Assembly: GCA_903789505.1 (NCBI GenBank)
Contig: CAIFEU010000090.1
Coordinates: forward strand, 1-10,320
Length of the DNA: 10,320 nt
Origin: an uncultured Coriobacteriales bacterium
GTDB lineage: Bacteria > Actinomycetota > Coriobacteriia > Coriobacteriales > UMGS124
Reading direction: 5' to 3'
Of the stretch, positions 1 through 5,640 are shown piece after piece (the stretch's first letter is position 1; the number at the start of each line of letters is the position of its first letter). The notes below the pieces were generated by a model, which was not told the origin of the DNA, ran no database searches, and was given only the letters and a program-made list of their open reading frames with translations. The position numbers were made by a program, and so were the translations under genes.

Positions 1-98
1 TCATGAACACCTTTCACCCTTAACTTGGTGTCCAAAATATCCTACCCGCTCCACCGGTCCCGGACCATCTCGGTCCAACTTTTTGTCCGCACCCCTCA
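1..98. other. Non-coding left flank of the insertion sequence, with relic IS-like end
   Basis: No gene is supported here. One forward frame stops at base 4 and another stops after six codons; the third is open but has no recognisable protein. The first ~50 bases are more AT-rich than the rest of the window. Bases 72-97 read like a degraded copy of the right end of the adjacent IS (ggtcc, a T-run, gtccg, then ccctca). They also form an imperfect inverted repeat with the IS left end at 99-124, matching at 18 of 26 positions by hand alignment. I see no sequence encoding the missing N-terminal half of the flavoprotein that lies beyond the IS, so this is not simply the other half of an interrupted gene. 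Confidence 0.5.
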
Positions 99-124
99 AG
101 GGACCCCGGACAAAAACTCGGACC
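99..124 (+). repeat. Left terminal inverted repeat of the IS (IRL)
   Basis: Begins agggaccccggac and ends cggacc. It pairs with 1564-1589 at the right end (19/26 matches). It also pairs imperfectly with the outside flank at 72-97 (18/26), so it is one arm of a palindrome-like junction centred near base 98. Confidence 0.8.
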
Positions 125-133
125 TGGCGTCCG

Positions 134-142
134 GGGAGGGAG
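134..142 (+). promoter_or_regulatory. Ribosome binding site deciding the transposase GTG start
   Basis: The purine run gggagggag ends six bases before the GTG at 149, a good Shine-Dalgarno spacing. It supports the GTG over the further upstream in-frame TTG at 83, which lies outside the element. Confidence 0.6.
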
Positions 143-148
143 TCCGGG

Positions 149-1564
149 GTGTACACCAAGGAAGAGCGCGAGGGGATCCTCTGGGATTTCCACCAGAGCG
201 GCATGAACGCCAAGCGCGCCTGCGAGGAGCTGCCGATGTTCCCCACGAGGAACGTCCTGCGAAGGTGGCTCAGGCTCGAGGCGCGGGGCGTCTACGTCGC
301 CCGCGAGATGCCCGACAGGCCGTCCAGGATGCACTGCTCCCACAAGTGGGGGGACCATGCGCGACGGAGGGGGCGCGGCGGTGGTAGTCTCGACCCAGTT
401 GCCGGTGAGGAGAGACGGGAGCCCGCCTTGGCCGACGAAGAGGGGCGCGAGGAGCAGACCACGTGGCGCGACTGGGGCGCCGAGCTGCCGGGGGACCCGG
501 CGGAGAGGGCGAGGATGACCGAGGCCGAGCTCGCCGAGGCCCTGGCGGTGTCGGGCGTCCTAAAAGCACCAGGCCCCGGCTCTTTGACCAACAGGGAGAA
601 GTTCCTCGCGGGCGAGGCGGCCAGGGCCCAGGGCCGGGGGGTGAGGCTCGCTGACGTGACCGAGACGCTCTCCATACCGAAGAGCACCTACCTCGACCAG
701 GCGGCGGCCGTCGGGCGGCCCGACCCCAAGGCGGCCCTCAGGGCGCGGGTCCGCGCCTCCTTCGAGTCCTCCGGAGGCGCCTTCGGCCCCGAGGGCGTGT
801 GGGCCGACCTCAGGCGGGGCGAGGGCGAGCCCGTCGGCTGGAGGGACCTCGAGGAGGGCGACGCGAAGTCCCCGGTCATCGTCTCCGAGAAGGTGGTGCG
901 CGCCATCATGGCCGAGGAGGGCCTCGTGGCCCGCAAGGCGGCCCAGATGCGGAGGAGGTCCAAGTTCAGCAGCTACCGAGGCGAGCGCGGCCCCAGGCCC
1001 GCCAACCTCCCCCTCCGCGAGGACGGGACCCACGACTTCCGCGCCGGCGAGCCCGGCCTCCTCTGCGTCACCGACGCCGCCGAGTTCGCCCTCGACGGCT
1101 TCAAGGCCTACCTGTCGCCGGCGATCGACTGCTTCGACGGCAGGCCGGTGTGCTGGAGGGTGTCCCTCCACCCGGACAAGGAGCTCGCGGTCGGCACGCT
1201 CGAGGGCCTGGTGGCCGCAGTGAGGCCGACCGAGTCTCGTCCGCTCGTCGTCCACACGGACGGGGGCGCCGTCTACATGAGCGACGACTGGGCGGCCGCG
1301 TGCGCGTCGGGCAACGTCACCCGCTCGATGTCCCGCAAGGCCAGGAGCCCCGACAACGCGAGGTGCGAGGGCTTCTTCGGGACGCTCAAGAGCGACTTCT
1401 TCGAGGGGGAGGACTGGGCGGGCGTCACCTTCGGGGAGTTCAGGGAGAGGCTCGACGCCTACATCGAGTGGTACCGCGATGCGAAGCCGAAGAAGGCGCT
1501 CGGCTGGAGGACGACGGCGGAGTACGGGAGGGACCTGGGCTACGGCTACACGCTGGCGGCCTAG
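149..1564 (+). CDS. IS3-family transposase, OrfA and OrfB regions in one frame
   Basis: DDE transposase that would excise and integrate the surrounding element. From the GTG start the protein is 471 residues. The first ~45 residues (TKEEREGILWDF to VLRRWLRL) look like the helix-turn-helix of an IS3 OrfA. An acidic linker follows, then the OrfB-like motif SLTNREKFLAGEA at ~145-157 and a second HTH-like stretch (LSIPKSTYL). The integrase core carries the catalytic triad: D309 in LLCVTDAAEF, D371 in VVHTDGGAVY, and E407 in NARCEGFFGTLKSDFF. The second Asp and the Glu are separated by 35 residues, the classical D-35-E spacing. Most IS3 elements split OrfA and OrfB and join them by programmed -1 frameshifting; here both are continuous in one frame with no internal stop. 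The stop codon at 1562-1564 touches the right inverted repeat. An in-frame TTG at 83 would extend the protein outside the IS and is unlikely. Confidence 0.9.
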   Translation: MYTKEEREGILWDFHQSGMNAKRACEELPMFPTRNVLRRWLRLEARGVYVAREMPDRPSRMHCSHKWGDHARRRGRGGGSLDPVAGEERREPALADEEGREEQTTWRDWGAELPGDPAERARMTEAELAEALAVSGVLKAPGPGSLTNREKFLAGEAARAQGRGVRLADVTETLSIPKSTYLDQAAAVGRPDPKAALRARVRASFESSGGAFGPEGVWADLRRGEGEPVGWRDLEEGDAKSPVIVSEKVVRAIMAEEGLVARKAAQMRRRSKFSSYRGERGPRPANLPLREDGTHDFRAGEPGLLCVTDAAEFALDGFKAYLSPAIDCFDGRPVCWRVSLHPDKELAVGTLEGLVAAVRPTESRPLVVHTDGGAVYMSDDWAAACASGNVTRSMSRKARSPDNARCEGFFGTLKSDFFEGEDWAGVTFGEFRERLDAYIEWYRDAKPKKALGWRTTAEYGRDLGYGYTLAA

Positions 1565-1589
1565 GTCCGGAAAAACGTCCGGGGTCCCT
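1564..1589 (-). repeat. Right terminal inverted repeat of the IS (IRR)
   Basis: Reads ggtccggaaaaacgtccg then gggtccct on the plus strand. Its reverse complement matches the left repeat at 99-124 over 13 contiguous outer bases plus six inner bases. It starts on the last base of the transposase stop codon and lies directly before the flavoprotein fragment. Confidence 0.8.
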
Positions 1590-1590
1590 C

Positions 1591-2799
1591 ATCCCGACGG
1601 ATTTTGATCTGCAGGCAAAAATCGACATCTGCAAATCGTACAACGTGCCCGAGAATAGCGTGACCGGTGACGAAAGCTTGCCCTTCCAGACCGCCCTGTA
1701 CGGAAACTCCGGCGCACTCGTCGACTGGATGCACGAGGCGGGAGTGGGTTTCATGACCATGGGTAGCCCCTACGGCACGACCTGCGTGCTTGCACCCGGC
1801 ATGTACATGGGAGGCTGCGGGTACACGATGGCCTATCTCGCCGACCGTGTCGTCGCGCTCGGAGGAGAGCTCCTTTACCAGACCACGGCAACCGGGCTCG
1901 TGCAGGAAGGCGACGGAACTGTGACCGGCGTCACGGCGCAAGGAAAAGACGGATCAACCTACGAGATTAACGCCAAAGCCGTCTGCCTGTGCACTGGCGG
2001 CTTCGCCGCGAACCAGGAGCTGCTCGCCCAGTACTACCCGCAGTACGCGGACTTCATGTTCAACTGCTGCAAGGGTTCGACGGGCGCGGGCCTGCAGATG
2101 GCACTCGATGCCGGCGCCTACACTGAGTGCATGGGCCGCGACCTCGGCGCCTTTAACTCCGTGACCCCCGACGCGGCGGGCACCCGCTTCGAGGTCGCCT
2201 TCCTTGCACAGTTCGCAGGCGGTCTGATGGTCAACGACAAGGGCGATGAGTTCGGCACGGGCAGGCTTTCTCACGCGTTCATGGCCGCGGCCATCACCAA
2301 TCCTGACAACGGCGGGCGCTTCTTCCACGTCACCGACCACGCCGGAGCCATTAAGCTGCAGAAAATGGATACCTGGGCCTGCACCGATTACGCAGCGCTT
2401 TTCGACCGAGGCGACATCGTGCACTATGACACGGTGGATGAAGCGGCCGAGACATGTGGGCTGCCCGACCTTGTCGCGACTGTAGACGCGCACAACCAGC
2501 ACGCGCTCGCGGACGAAGAGGATGAGTTCGGTCGCAAGCCGACGTATCTGAACACTAGCGAGGGGGTCTGGCTCGTAAGTTGCATGCCCACCTTCTACCT
2601 GACCACCGGCGGCATCGCAATCGACACGCAGGGTCACGTGCTCACCGACGAGGGCTCCTCGAGTATACCCGGCCTCTACGCCGCGGGCGACATCGCCGGC
2701 TCGATTGAGGAGAAGGACGGCAACATGTATGGCTATGGCTTTGACTCTGCCCTGACCTTTGGCTTCATCATGGCCAACACCGTCATCGCCGAAAGCTAA
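1591..2799 (+). pseudogene. C-terminal fragment of FAD-dependent fumarate reductase/urocanate reductase-like flavoprotein
   Basis: Open frame of ~402 residues beginning IPTDFDLQAKIDICKSY immediately after the IS right end, with no plausible start codon or ribosome site at that point. Family features seen, in order: the mid-region VPENSVTGDESLPFQ, the FAD-domain return VCLCTGGFAANQELL, GGLMVNDKGDEF (equivalent of the VNxxGxRF segment), the domain-closing LTTGGIAIDTQGHVL, and the FAD-contacting end PGLYAAGDIAGS with YGYGFDSALTFGFIMAN. Complete relatives have a Tat signal and an N-terminal GxGxxG Rossmann motif; both are missing here, so the product should not bind FAD or be exported. The Arg/His residues of true fumarate reductases are not at the aligned positions (H where the proton-donor Arg would be, L before TTGG, Y near the C-terminus). 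Its GC content and codon choice look lower in GC than the other genes here. The upstream half is not present on the other side of the IS within this window. A new fusion to the IS is possible but unlikely. Confidence 0.85.
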
Positions 2800-2842
2800 C
2801 CGCAGAGAGCCATCTGAATACACGTTGTACTTCGAAACCAAG

Positions 2843-2887
2843 GAGGTCCCCCTGGCTCTCGTCTCACCTGAGCCAGGGGGACCTTGC
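2843..2887 (+). terminator. Stem-loop terminator after the flavoprotein fragment
   Basis: A perfect 14-bp stem, ggtccccctggctc (2845-2858) with gagccagggggacc (2870-2883), has an 11-base loop and is extended by an A-T and a G-T pair outside. It lies 44 bases past the stop at 2799. The trailing tract is only TT then gcaaa, so it may be a weak intrinsic terminator or mRNA 3' stabiliser. Its position fits the end of the former flavoprotein transcript. Confidence 0.7.
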
Positions 2888-3281
2888 AAATACGGGCAGT
2901 CGAATGAGCGACCCGGCGTACTGGACTCCCCCGCACCGCAGGCACCAGCCAAGTCGTCGTCTCGCGCCATCGAGCCCGCCAGTCCACCACGCATAACATT
3001 TATTTCCCGTGGACGAGGTCTCCGCCGGGTACAGTTATCGGGCATCGAACCACGCATCCCGTAACGCCCTGTCACATTCGCCATCGCATATTCCGTCGCA
3101 CACACCCGCCACACGATAAATCAGACCCGATGAGCCTGGCGCCCCCCGCGCAAGCGAGGGCGTCGCGGCGACAGCCCGGCACGAAGGCGCCACCGCGCCA
3201 CGCCTCCAGCGAAACGCACGAAGGCGCGTGGCATGCGGCCTCGCGTCCGCCGCCCACACCCCCGATTGTAGCAGCCCCCGC
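2888..3281. other. Intergenic region without a supportable gene, upstream of the MFS-CBS gene
   Basis: About 390 bases with no open frame that resembles a protein and no tRNA or rRNA that I recognise. The first part (to ~3120) is moderately GC-rich with an AT-rich patch (taacatttatttccc) near 2994-3009. The second part is very GC-rich. A 12-bp exact direct repeat, gcacgaaggcgc, occurs at 3179-3190 and 3216-3227. A stem gccacgc/gcgtggc spans roughly 3197-3233. A possible -10-like gataaa lies at 3115-3120, but no convincing -35 accompanies it, so I do not call a promoter. Confidence 0.5.
3179..3227. repeat. 12-bp direct repeat upstream of the MFS-CBS gene
   Basis: Two exact copies of gcacgaaggcgc (3179-3190 and 3216-3227) lie 37 bp apart, start to start, 55-103 bases before the ATG at 3282. 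They could be operator half-sites or chance similarity in GC-rich DNA; nothing else shows function. Confidence 0.4.
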
Positions 3282-5372
3282 ATGCTAGGAGTCAAGAAGA
3301 ACGAGCTGGTCATGGTAGCGGTCATGCTCTCGGGCACGCTGCTCGCGGTGCTCAACATGACGTTCCTCTCGCCCGCCCTGCCCACCATCATGGCCGACAT
3401 GGGTGTGTCGCAGACGACGGTCCAGTGGCTCACCTCGGGCTACTCGCTCACCGAGGCGGTGATCATCCCGCTGTCTGCGTTCCTGATGAGCAGGCTCTCC
3501 ACACGCAAGATGTTCATCGGCGGCATCTCGCTGTTCGCGGCGGGCAGCCTCACGGCCGCGCTGTCGCCGAGCTTTCCGTTCCTGCTCGCCGGACGCATCA
3601 TGCAGGCAATCTGCACCGGCGCCATCATGCCGATGGTGTTCTCGGTCATCCTGATGATCTTCCCGCGCGAGAGGCGCGGCAGCGCGATGGGCGTCATCGG
3701 GCTCGTCATCGGCTTCGCCCCCGCCATCGGCCCGTCGCTCTCGGGCGTGATCGTGGACCGGCTGGGCTGGCATGACCTGTTCGGCATCGTGACCGCCCTC
3801 GCCCTGGTCGTGCTCGTGCTCGCCATCGTCTTCCTCAGAAACTACGGCGAGTTCCACCCCGTGAAGCTCGACCCCGCCTCGCCGGTCCTCTCCTCGGTGG
3901 GGCTGCTGTGCCTGCTGTACGGCCTGTCCACGTTCAGCTCCACGAGCAACCTGCCGCTCACGATCGGTCTCATCGTCGTGGGGCTGGCGGTGCTCGCGCT
4001 GTTCGTGCGCCGTCAGCTCACGCTCGAGGAGCCCATGCTGCGCGTCGGCATCCTCAGGACGCGCAGGTACGCCACCGCCGTCACCGTGATCGCGTTCGTG
4101 CAGATGGCGCTCGTGGGCACCGAGGTCGTCACGCCGCTGTTCGTGCAGGGCGTGCGCGGCTACGGCGCAACCACGTCCGGCCTGCTCATGCTGCCCGGCG
4201 CCGTACTGGGCGCCATCGTGGGCTTCTTCGCCGGAAGGCTCTTCGACCGTCTCGGCGTGCGCAAGCTCGCCATCCCCGGCGGCATCCTGATGGTCGCCGG
4301 CGCGGTGGGCATGGCGATGCTCAACATGAACGAGAGCCTGGCGCTGGTGTGTCTCACGTTCACGGTGCTCGACGTCGGCCTGCAGTTCATCATCACGCCG
4401 CTCAACACCTGGGGCATCAACTCGCTCGCCAACGAGGACATCCCGCACGCGCAGGGCGTGGGCAACACGATCAACCAGGTGGCCGGCTCGTTCGGCACCG
4501 CAATCCTGGTGTCGCTGACGGCGATGGGCTGGGTCATCGAGCCCGGTGCCACCGGGGTCGAGGCCACCTACGCGGGCATCCACCTCGCCTACATGGCGAC
4601 CGCGGCGCTGCTGACGGTCGCGTTCCTGATCGTCGTGTTCCGCGTGCGCGACGCCCGCGGGGCGGCTCCCCAGGCCGCAACCGAGGCCGGGCGGGCGGCG
4701 GACGGGGCGCGGGGGCGCTCGGACGAGCGGGCGCAGGCTCCGGCGGGAGACCGGGAGCTCGACTGCCGGGCGGGCTCGCAGGTGCGCGCCCTGGTCGCGC
4801 CCCAGGGCTTCAGCACGAGCGTGCTCGCCCACGTGGGGTCGGTGGCGGGCGACTACGCCGGGAGCGTCCACGGCATGGCCGACCGCACGAGCTCCTGGAC
4901 CGTCGCCGACGTCATGAACCGCGACCCGCACTACGTCTCCGAGAGGGCCTCGATGGCCGACGTGGTGCGCCTGATGGCCGCGACCGACACCAGCGGGGTG
5001 CCGGTGGTCGACGGCGACCTGCGCGTGGTGGGCTTCGTCTCCGACGGCGACGTCGCCAAGTACCTCGGGCGCAACGACGTCACGATCTTCGACCGCGCCC
5101 ACAACCTCTACCAGATGTTCGACGACCCCGTGTCGTCCGAGCGGCTGAGCGACCTCTTCTCGCTCAACGTCATGGACATCGCCACGAGAAACGTCATCTG
5201 CGCTAAGAGCACCGACGCCCTCGACGCCGCGTGCGACGTGCTGTCCGAGCGCCGCATCAAGAAGATGCCCGTCGTGCAGGACGGCAGGCTCGTGGGCTCC
5301 CTCTCGCGCCGCAACGTGATGCACTCGCTGAGCCTGGCCCTCCAGGAGGTCGAACCCGCGCGGGGCGAGTAG
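3282..5372 (+). CDS. MFS efflux-type transporter (DHA2/EmrB-like) fused to a C-terminal CBS domain pair
   Basis: Predicted inner-membrane drug/proton antiporter-like permease of 696 residues with a cytoplasmic regulatory tail. Residues ~9-36 form TM1 running into SPALPTIMADMGVS, followed by VQWLTSGYSLTEAVIIPLSA, the typical start of the EmrB/QacA (DHA2) group. The loop with RLSTRKMF (71-78) matches MFS motif A, and GFAPAIGPSLSG (144-155) is the antiporter motif C. Hydrophobic segments continue to ~455, enough for about 14 helices. Residues ~458-540 are a charged, Ala/Gly-rich linker. Then come two CBS domains, ~541-596 (VADVMNRDP to GFVSDGDVAKYL) and ~628-685 (LNVMDIATRNV to LVGSLSRRNVMHSL). 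They are separated by ~30 residues including NLYQMFDDPVSSERLSDLF. DHA2 permeases are usually ~450-550 residues and lack CBS domains. CBS pairs in other proteins bind adenosine nucleotides or related ligands and gate channels and transporters (MgtE, CLC, OpuA). The ATG at 3282 gives a normal TM1 start but has no clear Shine-Dalgarno; a GTG at 3228 would add 18 unlikely residues. It is convergent with the flavoprotein gene downstream. The substrate is unknown. Confidence 0.88.
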   Translation: MLGVKKNELVMVAVMLSGTLLAVLNMTFLSPALPTIMADMGVSQTTVQWLTSGYSLTEAVIIPLSAFLMSRLSTRKMFIGGISLFAAGSLTAALSPSFPFLLAGRIMQAICTGAIMPMVFSVILMIFPRERRGSAMGVIGLVIGFAPAIGPSLSGVIVDRLGWHDLFGIVTALALVVLVLAIVFLRNYGEFHPVKLDPASPVLSSVGLLCLLYGLSTFSSTSNLPLTIGLIVVGLAVLALFVRRQLTLEEPMLRVGILRTRRYATAVTVIAFVQMALVGTEVVTPLFVQGVRGYGATTSGLLMLPGAVLGAIVGFFAGRLFDRLGVRKLAIPGGILMVAGAVGMAMLNMNESLALVCLTFTVLDVGLQFIITPLNTWGINSLANEDIPHAQGVGNTINQVAGSFGTAILVSLTAMGWVIEPGATGVEATYAGIHLAYMATAALLTVAFLIVVFRVRDARGAAPQAATEAGRAADGARGRSDERAQAPAGDRELDCRAGSQVRALVAPQGFSTSVLAHVGSVAGDYAGSVHGMADRTSSWTVADVMNRDPHYVSERASMADVVRLMAATDTSGVPVVDGDLRVVGFVSDGDVAKYLGRNDVTIFDRAHNLYQMFDDPVSSERLSDLFSLNVMDIATRNVICAKSTDALDAACDVLSERRIKKMPVVQDGRLVGSLSRRNVMHSLSLALQEVEPARGE

Positions 5373-5461
5373 GCGCCGTCGCGCGGGGCGCGGGGGCGGA
5401 GCGCGCCATAGGAGGACGCGCCGCGGGCAGTAGTCCCAGGGAGATGGGCACGCCGCAGGGC

Positions 5462-5493
5462 GGAGGCCCCGTGGGCGGGAGTCCCCGTGGGCG
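5462..5493. repeat. Tandem 16-bp repeat (two copies)
   Basis: ggaggccccgtgggcg (5462-5477) is followed directly by ggagtccccgtgggcg (5478-5493), identical at 15 of 16 positions. A partial third copy (gagg) follows. No function is visible. Confidence 0.6.
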
Positions 5494-5523
5494 GAGGCGC
5501 GCCGCCGAGCGGAGCGAGCGGCC

Positions 5524-5578
5524 GAACGCGCGGACGCCGGCGCCTGCCCCGCTCGGGCCGGCACCGGCGTCCGCGTTC
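5524..5578. terminator. GC-rich stem-loop between convergent genes, possible bidirectional terminator
   Basis: Perfect 12-bp stem: cgcggacgccgg (5529-5540) with ccggcgtccgcg (5564-5575). Outer gaac/gttc pairing can extend it if register shifts by a bulge. The loop is 23 bases. No T-tract flanks it on either strand, so the terminator call rests on its position between two convergent stop codons and the stem strength. It could instead be an mRNA 3'-end stabiliser or simply a GC-rich palindrome. Confidence 0.5.
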
Positions 5579-5580
5579 GC

Positions 5581-5640
5581 GCCTCGATTGCTTGCCTCGG
5601 TCGCCTGCTTGCCTCGCTCCTGCGCCTCGGCCGCCTACTT
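5581..5640. repeat. Imperfect 30-bp tandem duplication overlapping the flavoprotein stop
   Basis: Units 5581-5610 and 5611-5640 match at 22 of 30 positions, with the shared core gcctcgg then cgcct and ctt. The second unit contains the minus-strand stop codon (5635-5637) of the flavoprotein, so the duplication covers the last codon and the 3' non-coding sequence. Confidence 0.55.

Larger units (their letters stand above)
99..1589 (+). mobile_element. IS3-family insertion sequence
   Basis: A complete-looking element of about 1.49 kb, made of one transposase gene bounded by imperfect terminal inverted repeats. The left repeat is 99-124. The reverse complement of 1564-1589 matches it at 19 of 26 positions: 13 identical outer bases (agggaccccggac), seven mismatches, then six identical inner bases. 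The trinucleotide TCA lies at 96-98 and again at 1589-1591, a possible 3-bp target duplication consistent with the short duplications of IS3 elements. This would move the right boundary by one base. The typical TG...CA termini of the family are not clear on the left side, so the exact edges are uncertain by a few bases. The element sits directly against a 5'-truncated flavoprotein gene. Confidence 0.85.
5373..5634. other. Convergent intergenic region rich in short repeats and hairpins
   Basis: This lies between the stop of the MFS-CBS gene (+) and the stop of the flavoprotein gene (-). It is extremely GC-rich with no supportable coding region. It contains a tandem 16-mer (5462-5493), a strong stem-loop (5524-5578) and most of an imperfect 30-bp tandem duplication (5581-5640) that overlaps the flavoprotein stop codon. 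Confidence 0.6.

Noticed and set aside
83..115. A junction promoter formed by the two facing IS ends, as in IS911 circles
   Set aside because: A TTGTCC-like -35 is present, but no adequate -10 lies at 16-18 bp; the only AT-rich match is about 21 bp away.
83..148. In-frame TTG start at 83 for the transposase
   Set aside because: It lies outside the IS left repeat and has no ribosome site, while GTG at 149 has a well-spaced one.
799..2799. A 666-residue plus-strand open frame running through the IS end into the flavoprotein fragment
   Set aside because: Its first ~264 residues are Arg/Gly/Pro-rich shadow translation of the transposase gene in another frame. Only the part after the IS resembles a protein family, so it is not a genuine fusion gene.
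3115..3120. gataaa as a -10 box for the MFS-CBS gene
   Set aside because: Only four of six consensus bases and no -35 at proper distance; mentioned in the gap description but not called.
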